DNA of 64,000 bases from Corynebacterium curieae (lineage in GTDB: Bacteria > Actinomycetota > Actinomycetes > Mycobacteriales > Mycobacteriaceae): assembly GCF_027570035.1 (NCBI RefSeq), contig NZ_JAKMUU010000001.1, positions 806,001-870,000 on the forward strand, in the 5' to 3' direction. The notes beneath the pieces are model-generated. The model saw only the letters and a list, made by a program, of their open reading frames with translations. It was not told where the DNA came from and ran no database searches. Numbering within the stretch: position 1 is the first letter of the stretch; the number at the start of each line of letters is the position of its first letter. A program made the position numbers and the translations under genes. Below are positions 36,144 through 44,995 of the stretch, one piece after another.

Positions 36144-36557
36144 CTAGTTGGCTGCGGTATTTTGCAGAATGTCCTTTTCCTGTTCCGTCAGCGGGCGCGG
36201 AGTCTGCTGCTGGCGGTCAACGACCACCTGCACGCATTCCACGGTTGCTGCTACCTCGCCCTGGGCATTTTTAACCTTCTGAGCGGTGGTAAAAGACGTG
36301 GTACCAATCTGCGAGATAGTGGTCTCTACCTCAACAGTAGTGGTTTCCTTAAACTCCATTGGGCGCAGGAAATCTACATCGAGGTGTCGCACGAACGCAA
36401 TGAAGTCGAGGCCTTTGGAATAGATGTGTTCCTTCGCAAAGGCCAAGCGTGCTTCTTGGGCAAGCTCGATGTAGTTTGCGTTCATCATGTGGCCGTACAT
36501 ATCAAAGTCCGACCAGCGGGTTTGAATACGGTACGTATGCACGCTTGGGGTTGCCAT
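36144..36557 (-). CDS. Acyl-CoA thioesterase-like protein (4HBT, hot-dog fold)
   Basis: This 137-residue hot-dog fold protein shows the 4-hydroxybenzoyl-CoA thioesterase pattern TRWSDFDMYGHMMNANYIELAQEAR, in which the Asp of SDFD is the catalytic acid. It probably hydrolyses a fatty acyl-CoA. The position matches Rv2475c. Two adjacent ATG codons are present. The second (36557) is preferred, since GAGGAGA ends right at the first one and is better spaced to the second. It sits between the Rv2474c-like gene and ettA on the same strand. Confidence 0.9.
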   Translation of the reverse strand: MATPSVHTYRIQTRWSDFDMYGHMMNANYIELAQEARLAFAKEHIYSKGLDFIAFVRHLDVDFLRPMEFKETTTVEVETTISQIGTTSFTTAQKVKNAQGEVAATVECVQVVVDRQQQTPRPLTEQEKDILQNTAAN

Positions 36558-36585
36558 CATTCTCCTCAGTTAAGGCGTCAGCTAG

Positions 36586-38256
36586 TTAGCGGGTCAGCTT
36601 CCGGTGGGTTACGCGGGAAGGACGGGCTGCTTCTTCACCAAGGCGGTCGACCTTGTTCTTCTCATAGTCACCGAAGTTGCCTTCGAACCAGAACCACTGG
36701 CCTTCTTCCACATTGCCCTCCCAGGCCAGGATGTGGGTACAAGTGCGGTCTAGGAACCAGCGGTCGTGGGAAATGACCACGGCGCAGCCGGGGAACTTCT
36801 CCAGCGCGTTTTCCAGCGAACCGAGGGTTTCCACGTCTAGGTCGTTGGTCGGCTCGTCAAGGAGGATCAGGTTGCCGCCCTCCTTCAGGGTCAATGCCAG
36901 GTTCAAGCGGTTGCGCTCACCGCCGGAAAGCACCTTGGACGGCTTCTGCTGATCCGGGCCCTTGAAGCCGAAAGCGGAGAGGTAAGCACGCGACGGCATC
37001 TCGTTCTGGCCCACATGAATGTAGTCCAAGCCGCCGGAGACAACCTCCCAAACGGTTGCCTCGGGGTCGATATTCTCGCGGTTCTGGTCCACGTAGGACA
37101 GCTTGACGGTATCTCCGACCTCAACGGAACCGGCGTCCGGCTGCTCCAGCCCCACAATGGTCTTAAACAGGGTGGTCTTACCAACACCGTTCGGGCCGAT
37201 AACGCCCACGATGCCGTTGCGCGGCAGGGTGAAAGAAAGGTCCTTAATCAGGACGCGACCATCAAAGCCCTTCTGCAGGTCCTTGACCTCTACAACCTTA
37301 TTACCCAAGCGCGGCGGGGTGGGAATCTGGATTTCTTCGAAGTCGAGCTTCTTGTATTTCTCGGCCTCGGCTGCCATCTCCTCGTAGCGCTCCAGACGAG
37401 CCTTGTTCTTGGCCTGGCGGGCCTTTGCACCGGAGCGAACCCACTCCAACTCGTCCTTCAAGCGCTTGCGCAGCTTCGCATCCTTCTTGCCGGCAACCTC
37501 CAAGCGCTCCTGCTTCTTATCCAGGTAGGTGGAGTAGTTGCCCTCGTATGGGTAGAGCTTGCCGCGGTCAACCTCACAGATCCAGCCCGCGACGTGATCA
37601 AGGAAGTAGCGATCGTGAGTCACGGCCAAGACAGCACCCGGATAATCAGCCAAGTGCTTCTCCAGCCACTGCACGGACTCGGCGTCTAGGTGGTTCGTAG
37701 GCTCGTCGAGCAGCAGCAGGTCCGGCTCGGTCAGCAGAAGCTTAGCCAGCGCTACGCGGCGACGCTCGCCACCAGAAAGGTTGGTCACTGGGGCGTCAGA
37801 AGGCGGGCAACGCAAAGCCTCCATTGCCTGCTCGATCTTGGAGTCAACCTCCCAGGCATCGGCGGCATCCAGTTCCTCCTGCAGCTTGCCCATCTCTTCC
37901 ATGAGCTCATCGCTGTAGTTAGTGGCCATTTCCTCGGCGATCTGCTCGAAGCGCTGCTTCTTTTCAAAGATATCGCCCAAGCCCTCTTCGACGTTGCCGC
38001 GCACGGTCTTCTCGTCATTGAGAGGTGGCTCCTGTTGCAGGATGCCCACGGTGGCACCCGGATCTAGAAAAGCCTCGCCATTGGAAGGCTGGTCCAGGCC
38101 GGCCATAATCTTCAGAATGGAGGACTTACCGGCGCCATTAGGGCCGACCACACCAATCTTGGCTCCTGGGTAGAACGCCATTGTTACATCGTCAAGGATG
38201 ACTTTATCGCCAATTGCCTTGCGCACGTTTTTCATCGTGTAGATGAATTCGCCCAC
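36586..38256 (-). CDS. ettA: Energy-dependent translational throttle protein EttA (ABC-F)
   Basis: This 556-residue cytoplasmic ABC-F ATPase binds the ribosomal E site and gates early elongation by ATP/ADP ratio. Two ABC domains have Walker A GPNGAGKSS and GPNGVGKTT, signatures LSGGERRRVALAKLL and LSGGERNRLNLAL, and Walker B LLLLDEPTNHLD and LILLDEPTNDLD. Between them lies the P-site tRNA interaction motif with GAKARQAKNKARLERYEEM. No membrane segment is present. It is the orthologue of Rv2477c by sequence and position, downstream of ssb. Confidence 0.96.
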   Translation of the reverse strand: MGEFIYTMKNVRKAIGDKVILDDVTMAFYPGAKIGVVGPNGAGKSSILKIMAGLDQPSNGEAFLDPGATVGILQQEPPLNDEKTVRGNVEEGLGDIFEKKQRFEQIAEEMATNYSDELMEEMGKLQEELDAADAWEVDSKIEQAMEALRCPPSDAPVTNLSGGERRRVALAKLLLTEPDLLLLDEPTNHLDAESVQWLEKHLADYPGAVLAVTHDRYFLDHVAGWICEVDRGKLYPYEGNYSTYLDKKQERLEVAGKKDAKLRKRLKDELEWVRSGAKARQAKNKARLERYEEMAAEAEKYKKLDFEEIQIPTPPRLGNKVVEVKDLQKGFDGRVLIKDLSFTLPRNGIVGVIGPNGVGKTTLFKTIVGLEQPDAGSVEVGDTVKLSYVDQNRENIDPEATVWEVVSGGLDYIHVGQNEMPSRAYLSAFGFKGPDQQKPSKVLSGGERNRLNLALTLKEGGNLILLDEPTNDLDVETLGSLENALEKFPGCAVVISHDRWFLDRTCTHILAWEGNVEEGQWFWFEGNFGDYEKNKVDRLGEEAARPSRVTHRKLTR

Positions 38257-38327
38257 TTTTACCCCTTTGCAAAAATTTGGGAGACGTATTTATCTACACA
38301 AACACTACATCAGAACCAGAGCCCAAG

Positions 38328-38354
38328 TGCCTCGGGTCAGGTACACCCGAGGCA
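38328..38354. terminator. Stem-loop between ssb and ettA
   Basis: A perfect 10-bp inverted repeat TGCCTCGGGT/ACCCGAGGCA (38328-38337 and 38345-38354) with a 7-nt loop lies 21 bp after the ssb stop. It has no clear T tract; it may be an attenuating or weak terminator before ettA. Confidence 0.6.
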
Positions 38355-38375
38355 ATCAAGGCAAGGCCGAAAGGC

Positions 38376-39014
38376 TTAAGCATTCACGGTGGCGGATTCC
38401 GCCTCGGCAGCTTCCTCCGCTTCGGCGTCATAGGGTTCCTCTTCCCCACTACGCGCTGCTGCAGCTCGTTCCGCCAAATAGCGGTCGGCCGCCGTATCCG
38501 CAGCGGTGTCGCCCTGTTCTGCCGGTTGCTGTGGCACGCTGTGGTCCACGTCCGGTTCGATGGCATTGTCCCCCAGTTCTGGGACCGCAATATTTTCTTG
38601 GTTGTATTGCGGGACGAGGCGCTTTGTGCCAATGACGTGCCGGTTCAAGTCCAACCCCACGTACTGCGCCTTAATAAACGTGCGGAAGTGGTCGGTTCCT
38701 TGATCATCGCTCCATTGCTCTGTAACCAAGGAGCCAACAATCACCAGTGGCATGCCTTTGGCCAGGGATTTACGCACGTTGATGGCGAATTGATTCCACA
38801 TTTCGACGTCGATATAAAGGTGATCCACGTCGCGCCACTGCGGGGCCTTGGCGGTTTGTCCTTCCGGATCATTGACGCCAGTATCTGCCTGACGGTCCGG
38901 AATTCGGCGTGAGGAAGCTATGCGCAGCTTGGCCTTATAGGCCCCTGTAGAGGTTTTGGTCAGGATTGGGTCACGTGTCAGGCGTCCGGTCAAGGTAATT
39001 GGATATTGGGACAT
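38376..39014 (-). CDS. ssb: Single-stranded DNA-binding protein paralogue (Rv2478c/SsbB-like)
   Basis: This 212-residue protein has an OB-fold domain (about 1-125) showing YPITLTGRLTRDPILTKTSTG, RDVDHLYIDVEMWNQFAINV and KGMPLVIVGSLVTEQW. A Gln/Pro/Asp/Glu-rich disordered tail follows. The order next to ettA corresponds to Rv2478c (SsbB), not to the main replicative ssb beside rpsF and rplI. The C-terminus ends SATVNA and lacks the acidic DDDIPF-type tip through which replicative SSB recruits partners. The upstream region contains an inverted pair of DnaA boxes. ATG 39014 starts the OB fold; an AAAGGA lies about 14 nt upstream. Confidence 0.88.
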   Translation of the reverse strand: MSQYPITLTGRLTRDPILTKTSTGAYKAKLRIASSRRIPDRQADTGVNDPEGQTAKAPQWRDVDHLYIDVEMWNQFAINVRKSLAKGMPLVIVGSLVTEQWSDDQGTDHFRTFIKAQYVGLDLNRHVIGTKRLVPQYNQENIAVPELGDNAIEPDVDHSVPQQPAEQGDTAADTAADRYLAERAAAARSGEEEPYDAEAEEAAEAESATVNA

Positions 39015-39123
39015 GGTGATAGAAAATCCTTTGCTGGATGTTGGGTTGGCGAGTTCGGTTTTCCTCGCTCGCCTGTACATCCTGATGCCCTTGCGGACGC
39101 CGCACCATGGGCACCAGCCCCAC

Positions 39124-39195
39124 CCTGTGGATAACTTGTTGCTCTCGTCAACAAAAGGCGCGTTTTAGGGTGACCTTTGACAAGTTATCCACAGG
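39124..39195. promoter_or_regulatory. Inverted pair of DnaA boxes upstream of ssb
   Basis: CCTGTGGATAACTTGT at 39124-39139 and its exact complement at 39180-39195 form a 16-bp perfect inverted repeat around a 40-bp spacer. Each arm contains the consensus DnaA box TTATCCACA. The pair lies 110-181 bp upstream of the ssb start and abuts the stop codon of the upstream gene. Confidence 0.7.
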
Positions 39196-41238
39196 CTAGC
39201 GCCCACGGAAGCTCGAATCATCGCCTTGGTTTATGTCCTGCAACATCGCGTTATAGCGTTCCAACTCGGCATCATCGTCCGCATCCGCCTGCACATCATG
39301 GCGGCGGGCAGTGGCCCGGTCATCGCTCAACCAATCCAGGAAGAGCTTGCCAAAGACGATGACCAGCGGGAACTGGCCAAAGCCCCACGCAATGCCGCCG
39401 CCCACACGCTGATCTTGGAGCAAATCTGGATCCCATGGCAGCTCCAAATACTGGTAGAAGTCCGCGCCCAATACAGTTTGCATCTGCATCAGGTACACGC
39501 CGGCAAAAAGGTGGAACGGCATGGAAAGGAAGAGCACGGCCAAACGGAAGGGAGTAGAGCGGCGCTTAGGTAGCGGATCTGGGCCGATAACTTCCCAAAA
39601 ATAGAAGCAGCCGGAAATGATGAACGTGAAGTTCATGATGAGGTGTCCGGCATGCTCCGAGATGGCAAATTGATACAGGCTCGGGAAAAGGTAGAGCACG
39701 TACAGGAAAAATAAGTATTGCAGCAGATTGACAAACGGGTTGGTCAGGAACCCAACAATCTTGGATTGGGTCGCTGCCAATGCATAATCATGCAGGCTCG
39801 GCTGCCCCTTCGGCCCAGCCTCGAAGGCCTCCATGATTAGGGTCAATGGTGCGCCTAGAACGAGCAGGAGGGGCACTGCCATGGACAAAATCATGTGGAC
39901 CAACATGTGCATGGAATACATCGCCGGCATATAAAGCCCCAGGCCAGTGGACATCACGAGGGTCATGCCCAGCGCACCACACATAAACCACGCGGTACGG
40001 CCCTTGCTCCACGTCAGGCCGCGCTTGTGGACACGGTAGACGCAATAGCCATAGGCCGCAGCCAAAAGAAGGCCGATGGTTCCAAACATGATGTCAAATC
40101 GGAACATGGTCCACACGTTGAGCACCGTGGGCTTTTCAAAGAGCTCATACCCCATCAAAATCTGCATCGAGTTGAGGTTGGGATCCCGCGGTGGCGGGGG
40201 TACGGTACGCCCCAAGGTGATGGCCACACCGATGGTGCCGGCCATGACCGCCACCTCCACTATGGCTATGCGTATGAACAGGCGCGGGTTCTTGTCCAAC
40301 TGCGGGATAGTCAGCTCGCGGTGAGCTAGGCCAAAGATTCCCAGCAGGATCGTCAGCACGAACTTAGTTATCAAGATGATGCCGTAGGCAGAATCCACTA
40401 GATCGGAGATATTCATGCGGATAAGCGTGTTGATCAGGCCTGATACCGCCAGCACCACAATGGCCATGAAGGCAATGCCAGAGTAGCGCTTCACTGCAAA
40501 AGCAAGGTTGGGGCCAAGGCGCCGCCCATGGGCGATAAGCGCCATGAGCCCGCCTACCCAAAGCATGACAAAGACCAAGTGCCACAGCAGCGAATTGGTG
40601 CCGTAATCGTGGTCGCCGCCGGCCGCGGAGTGGCCTTCTAGGCCAATGGGCACCACCTGCAAGACGGAGAAGAAAAGTAACACCGGCTGCATGGACCAGC
40701 TGCGACCAAGAAGTCCGAGAATGCCTACGCCAAGGGCAATGAGCACGGAAATCCCCCAGACAATGGTGGTGGAAATTTCCGTGAGTGCCATCTTCACAAT
40801 GGAAGGCTCAAATACTTGAGAAAATGGCGCTCCGGTGAGATCGGACATGATGAGCGGGATTTCCACCAGCCCCACGGCTGCCACACCAAAGGAAGCCCAG
40901 GTGCCGGTACGCGCGGCAATGTGGCCGTCGACGGATAAGGGGGCATCGATAAGCGCAGCATTATCCCCGCGCGGAGCGATGAGAAAGGATGAAGCCAAGA
41001 AGGACCCCACGGACAAGGCCATGAGAATCCACGCCAATCCGCGGAAAACCGGCAGGCCAAAGGTGGTAATGCGGCCGGGATCCGGAATTCCTAGGGCCGC
41101 CAGGGAATCAGCCAGGAGGAACAAGGAAATGAAACCGGCAATCAGGCCGGCAATCAGCATAGCTGCGATATACATTCCCCAGGAAGAGCGGGGCTTCCTC
41201 CCCGCCGTATTCACACTGTTAACCTGCTCATTTGCCAT
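39196..41238 (-). CDS. CopD-CtaG fusion membrane protein (cytochrome c oxidase assembly/copper)
   Basis: This 680-residue integral membrane protein has two modules. The N-terminal half (about 20-330) is CopD-like, with histidines in EGHSAAGGDHDYGTNSLLWHLVF. The C-terminal half (about 360-640) is CtaG/caa3-type assembly-factor-like, with conserved His-rich helices GLYMPAMYSMHMLVHMILS and MSMPFHLFAGVYLMQ-type segments. About 15 helices are expected. Actinobacteria carry this fusion (M. tuberculosis Rv0102), with a role in copper delivery to the aa3 oxidase inferred. The start is uncertain: ATG 41238 is preferred because TATACA lies about 10 nt upstream (leaderless); an ATG three codons earlier exists. 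Confidence 0.88.
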   Translation of the reverse strand: MANEQVNSVNTAGRKPRSSWGMYIAAMLIAGLIAGFISLFLLADSLAALGIPDPGRITTFGLPVFRGLAWILMALSVGSFLASSFLIAPRGDNAALIDAPLSVDGHIAARTGTWASFGVAAVGLVEIPLIMSDLTGAPFSQVFEPSIVKMALTEISTTIVWGISVLIALGVGILGLLGRSWSMQPVLLFFSVLQVVPIGLEGHSAAGGDHDYGTNSLLWHLVFVMLWVGGLMALIAHGRRLGPNLAFAVKRYSGIAFMAIVVLAVSGLINTLIRMNISDLVDSAYGIILITKFVLTILLGIFGLAHRELTIPQLDKNPRLFIRIAIVEVAVMAGTIGVAITLGRTVPPPPRDPNLNSMQILMGYELFEKPTVLNVWTMFRFDIMFGTIGLLLAAAYGYCVYRVHKRGLTWSKGRTAWFMCGALGMTLVMSTGLGLYMPAMYSMHMLVHMILSMAVPLLLVLGAPLTLIMEAFEAGPKGQPSLHDYALAATQSKIVGFLTNPFVNLLQYLFFLYVLYLFPSLYQFAISEHAGHLIMNFTFIISGCFYFWEVIGPDPLPKRRSTPFRLAVLFLSMPFHLFAGVYLMQMQTVLGADFYQYLELPWDPDLLQDQRVGGGIAWGFGQFPLVIVFGKLFLDWLSDDRATARRHDVQADADDDAELERYNAMLQDINQGDDSSFRGR

Positions 41239-41313
41239 AGTGGGCATTGTATAGCGCGACCTAGTTTCTCACATAACACACATTTTGTCTTTACATGTGT
41301 CATTATGGGGCTT

Positions 41314-42231
41314 ATGGACACCCGTCAACTTCTTTATTTCCGCGCCGTTGTAGACAACGGTTCCTTCACGCACGCTGCTGAATCCCTCGACATGACTCAG
41401 CCTTCCCTGAGCCTTTCCATTCGGAAGCTAGAAAAGGAACTCAACGCCCAGCTGCTCTCGCGCGGCCGTTCCGGCGTCTCCACTACGGAGGCCGGGGATT
41501 ATGTGTATGAAACAGCCGTGAAAGTTGATGCGCTGCTGAATGAAACCCACCGACATATCAGCGAAATCACCGGTGACAAGGCCAGCACCGTCTCGCTCGC
41601 CTCTGGCCCGATATTGAACTGGGAATTTACCCCTTCCGTGCTAGCCGAGCTCAAAAAGATTTACCCCACTGCCACCATCACGCTAGATGATGCCGAACCG
41701 GCTACCGCCATCAAGCACCTGCTGGATGGCCAAGTGGACTTGGCGCTCTTGCCGACGTCCGATCCCAAGGCCTTTATTCGCCGCTACTCCCCCGAACTTA
41801 CCGTCCACCAGGTGGCCACGTTTGATTATTCCGTCGCCCTCCCACAGCGCCTTGCAGAGCTAGAAGCGCCCATTTCCCTGGCGGACCTGCGCGGAGAGAA
41901 TTGGCTTGTCCCACCGCGCAGCCGCGAGCTGCCGGAACTAGCAGAGTTCTATAGTGAGCTGTGGAATACTCGCCCTGGCCTCAAGCCGGACAAGACCCAA
42001 GAAGTAGCCAGCCTCAATAGTGCTATCCCGCTGGTATCCAGCGGGCTTGGTGTAAGCATCGTGCCCAATTGTGCGCCCGCCGTACAGCCGCATGGCATCC
42101 TTAGCCGCCCGATTGCAGACGACCTGCCACCCTATTACGCCATCGTGGCCTATCGAGCAGATCGCGATCTGACCGCCGCAGCGCAGGAGCTGGTGGATAT
42201 CCTGCGTTCCCCACAGCGCACCCTGGCTTAG
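41314..42231 (+). CDS. LysR-family transcriptional regulator
   Basis: This 305-residue LysR-type regulator has an N-terminal winged helix-turn-helix (about 1-60) showing MDTRQLLYFRAVVDNGSFTH and MTQPSLSLSIRKLEKELNAQLLSR. A LysR substrate-binding domain follows (about 85-295). LysR proteins usually control a divergent neighbour and themselves. The divergent gene here is the CopD-CtaG fusion (75 bp apart), which is an uncommon target, so the real target may be elsewhere. ATG 41314 matches the family N-terminus; an in-frame ATG at 41305 adds three residues. Confidence 0.9.
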   Translation: MDTRQLLYFRAVVDNGSFTHAAESLDMTQPSLSLSIRKLEKELNAQLLSRGRSGVSTTEAGDYVYETAVKVDALLNETHRHISEITGDKASTVSLASGPILNWEFTPSVLAELKKIYPTATITLDDAEPATAIKHLLDGQVDLALLPTSDPKAFIRRYSPELTVHQVATFDYSVALPQRLAELEAPISLADLRGENWLVPPRSRELPELAEFYSELWNTRPGLKPDKTQEVASLNSAIPLVSSGLGVSIVPNCAPAVQPHGILSRPIADDLPPYYAIVAYRADRDLTAAAQELVDILRSPQRTLA

Positions 42232-42270
42232 GTTTCCCCGTCCTTGTGGGCTACTATGAGTGCGTTGTAA

Positions 42271-42344
42271 GCCCCCATAGCTCAGTGGATTAGAGCAGTG
42301 GGTTTCTACCCCATGTGTCGCGGGTTCGAATCCTGCTGGGGGCA
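42271..42344 (+). tRNA. tRNA-Arg (anticodon TCT)
   Basis: The acceptor stem is GCCCCCA/TGGGGGC. The D arm is GCTC..GAGC, anticodon stem GTGGG/CCCAT with loop TTTCTAC (anticodon TCT), and T arm GCGGGTTCGAATCCTGC. The discriminator is A; CCA is not encoded (CCG follows). Confidence 0.96.
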
Positions 42345-42351
42345 CCGCCCG

Positions 42352-42396
42352 AAAGCCTTGAGGCGCCGAGTTTCTCGCCGCTTCAAGGCTTTTTGT
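42352..42396 (+). terminator. Intrinsic terminator after tRNA-Arg
   Basis: AAAGCCTTGA (42352-42361) pairs with TCAAGGCTTT (42383-42392), with an inner GGCG/CGCC, and is followed by TTTTTG. It starts 8 nt after the tRNA. Confidence 0.88.
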
Positions 42397-42438
42397 TTAC
42401 GCTAGGACTCACAACGCCCAACCCGGAAAGGCTTAACC

Positions 42439-43239
42439 ATGTCACTTCCCGCCCCCTCTCGCACGTCCTACGCCCTCGTCACCGGCGCTAGCCAAGGAAT
42501 TGGCAAAGCCATGGCGCAGGATTTTGCCGCGCTGGGCTATAACGTCATCCTTGTTGCCCGGCGCCGCGAGGTACTAGAGTCCATTGCCGCGGAGCTCGAG
42601 CAGCGCCACAATGTCGAGGCCATAGCTCTGCCTGCGGACCTCGCAGCGGCTGATGACGTCGCCCGTGTAGTAGAAACCATAGCCTCCCACGAGGTGTCCA
42701 TTTTGGTAAATTCCGCCGGTATTGCCAGCTTCGGCCCCTTCATGGACCAGGACTGGAAGTACGAATCAACCCAATTTGATCTCAATGGCACTGCGGTTCA
42801 CCGCCTCACCCGCGCTGCTTTGGAGCACATGCTGCCGCGCCGCAACGGTGCCATTTGCAATGTTGGTTCCGCCGCGGGCAATATCCCCATTCCCAACAAC
42901 GCTACCTATGTCTTCACCAAGGCCGGCGTCAATGCGTTTACGGAGGCCCTGCACTACGAGCTCAAAGGCTCCGGAGTATCGTGCACCCTCCTTGCCCCCG
43001 GACCGGTGCGCGAGGCCGCCATCGCGGAAGAAGACCAGTCCATCGTGGATAAGGTGGTCCCGGATTTCTTGTGGACCACCTACGAATCTTGCTCCCAAGA
43101 GACCATTGCGGCTATGCGTCGCAACCAACGCCGCGTAGTACCGGGGCCCCTATCGAAGGCCATGAATACCATCAGCCAAGTGCTGCCCACCCCGGTGATT
43201 GCACCGCTGGTAGGCAGCTTCTACGCCAAGATGGGCTAG
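42439..43239 (+). CDS. SDR family NAD(P)-dependent oxidoreductase (DltE-like)
   Basis: This 266-residue SDR has glycine motif TGASQGIG at about residues 15-22, NSAGIASFGPF and catalytic Ser plus YVFTK. The extended C-terminus with PTPVIAPLVGSFYAKMG is typical of the COG0300/DltE-like group found in corynebacteria. The substrate is unknown. The ATG is preceded by GGAAAGG. Its stop overlaps that of the convergent symporter gene in the palindrome CTAG (43236-43239). Confidence 0.88.
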   Translation: MSLPAPSRTSYALVTGASQGIGKAMAQDFAALGYNVILVARRREVLESIAAELEQRHNVEAIALPADLAAADDVARVVETIASHEVSILVNSAGIASFGPFMDQDWKYESTQFDLNGTAVHRLTRAALEHMLPRRNGAICNVGSAAGNIPIPNNATYVFTKAGVNAFTEALHYELKGSGVSCTLLAPGPVREAAIAEEDQSIVDKVVPDFLWTTYESCSQETIAAMRRNQRRVVPGPLSKAMNTISQVLPTPVIAPLVGSFYAKMG

Positions 43240-44777
43240 GCTCCCGCACCCTCTAGGTCGTTTCCTTTGAGCACGCTGCCCTCGCCGCGTGCTCGTTTGC
43301 GCGCCACCCAGAAGTCCGCGTTCTTAATACCTAGGGCTTCTGGGTCGAATTGTGGATCCTTTCCAGCCTTCTTCTGTTTCTCGTAGTCCTTGAGCGCCTT
43401 GAGGGCAGGCACCTGGAGGAAAAGGATGGCGATGATATTGAGCCATGCTGTGGTGCCAACACCAATATCACCCAATGCCCATGCCGCTCCTGGAGTGGTG
43501 GTAGCTCCCACGATGACGGAGACAATAATCAGCGCGCGCAGCACCCAAATCAGGCCCCGACGGGCAGCCCGGGAGCGTACCCAACGGTTGAAGTAGGTCA
43601 AATTGACCTCGGACATGTAGTAGTACGCCAGAACCGTCGTAAAGGCGAAGAAGGCGATGGAAACCGCAATAAACGTCGGGCCCCAACCGGCAAAGACGCT
43701 ATCCAGGCCGGATTGCACGTAGCCAGGACCAACCTCAACGCCTTCCGGCAGCGAACCGTTGTAGACCACCTCGCCGTCCTCGGAGCTACCGCGAAAGACG
43801 GTGTACATATCGGTGGAAATGATCATGAACGCGGTAGCCGAGCAAACAAAGAGCGTATCAACGTAGACCGCAAAGGACTGCACAAAGCCCTGCTTTGCCG
43901 GGTGGGAGACCTCGGCGGCCGCTGCGGATTGCGGGCCGGTACCCTGGCCGGCCTCGTTAGAATAAATGCCGCGCTTAACGCCCCACATGATCGCCGCGCC
44001 CAGCATGCCGGAAAAGCCGGCTTCCATATTGAAGGCGGACTTGAAGATGAGACCAAAGACCTCTGGAATCTGCGAGAAGTTCATGCACATGACCACCACG
44101 GAAATGACAATGTAGATAACCGCCATAAAGGGCACGACGATGGTGGCAAAGTTCGCGATGCGCTTTACGCCGCCGATAATGATGATGGCCAGGATGCCTG
44201 CCAACACGACGGCAGCCCACGTGGAGTTAATACCCCACGCGGTATCGGCCGCGGCAGCCACCGCGTTGGCCTGAATCGCCGGCAAGAAGTAGCTAGTGGC
44301 CAAAATCATGGCGATGGCGAATACGATGCCATAAACCACCATGAACGGTGCGGCCTTGGTGTGCTTATAGGCCTTTTCGATGTAGTACGCTGGGCCGCCG
44401 CGATACTCTCCGGTGTCTTGGTCTTTCTCCTTGTATATCTGGGCCAAAGTACATTCGATAAACGAAGTAGACGAGCCCAACATCGCCACGGCCCACATCC
44501 AAAACACCGCTCCTGGGCCGCCAAAGGCGATGGCGGTTGCCACACCGGCGATATTGCCCACGCCGACGCGGCCGGATAGCGAGACCATCAAGGACTGGAA
44601 GGAAGATACACCATCCGCGGATTTCTCTCCGTTGGCGATCTGCTTGAGCATATCTGGGATGCAGCGCACCTGGAGGCCGCGCGTCACCACAGTGAAATAG
44701 ATGCCCGCGCCGAGGCATAAAAACACCAAGACGGGGGACCAAATTACGGAATTGAGGGCTTCAAGAAAGTTTGCCAT
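43236..44777 (-). CDS. Alanine/sodium symporter (AGCS family)
   Basis: This 513-residue secondary transporter imports alanine or glycine with sodium. Family signatures are SLSGRVGVGNIAGVATAIAFGGPGAVFWMWA, GGPAYYIEKA and WGVKRGIYSNEAGQGTGP. About 11 membrane helices are visible and a 45-residue charged tail follows. ATG 44777 is chosen with AGGAGAGA 5 nt upstream; an earlier in-frame start adds a 21-residue non-hydrophobic leader without family likeness. It may supply alanine to Ald (34114-35205). Confidence 0.94.
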   Translation of the reverse strand: MANFLEALNSVIWSPVLVFLCLGAGIYFTVVTRGLQVRCIPDMLKQIANGEKSADGVSSFQSLMVSLSGRVGVGNIAGVATAIAFGGPGAVFWMWAVAMLGSSTSFIECTLAQIYKEKDQDTGEYRGGPAYYIEKAYKHTKAAPFMVVYGIVFAIAMILATSYFLPAIQANAVAAAADTAWGINSTWAAVVLAGILAIIIIGGVKRIANFATIVVPFMAVIYIVISVVVMCMNFSQIPEVFGLIFKSAFNMEAGFSGMLGAAIMWGVKRGIYSNEAGQGTGPQSAAAAEVSHPAKQGFVQSFAVYVDTLFVCSATAFMIISTDMYTVFRGSSEDGEVVYNGSLPEGVEVGPGYVQSGLDSVFAGWGPTFIAVSIAFFAFTTVLAYYYMSEVNLTYFNRWVRSRAARRGLIWVLRALIIVSVIVGATTTPGAAWALGDIGVGTTAWLNIIAILFLQVPALKALKDYEKQKKAGKDPQFDPEALGIKNADFWVARKRARGEGSVLKGNDLEGAGA

Positions 44778-44982
44778 CTGGTCTCTCCTAAGTCTGTCGC
44801 ACCTCCCGAGTGAAGAGCGATAACACAAAGTATGCCGCAACTCACACTTAAACGTGAGTCAAATCACCGAAAATTATTATGTAGATACACACCACACCTG
44901 CGCATCGCTACTGTGCCCTGTAGTGATTCACTCTTTCGAAACTCCCACCTGCACCCCATACAGGGGTAATGAAGTGCGAGCG

Positions 44983-44988
44983 TAGAAT
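44983..44988 (+). promoter_or_regulatory. -10 box of the leaderless orn promoter
   Basis: TAGAAT ends 7 nt before ATG 44996, so transcription should start at or next to the start codon. No Shine-Dalgarno is present. Confidence 0.6.
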
Positions 44989-44995
44989 GGTCTGC

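Noticed and set aside
43350..44579. 409-codon frame antisense to the alanine symporter
   Set aside because: It is basic and Gly/His-rich shadow sequence; the symporter signatures are intact on the other strand.
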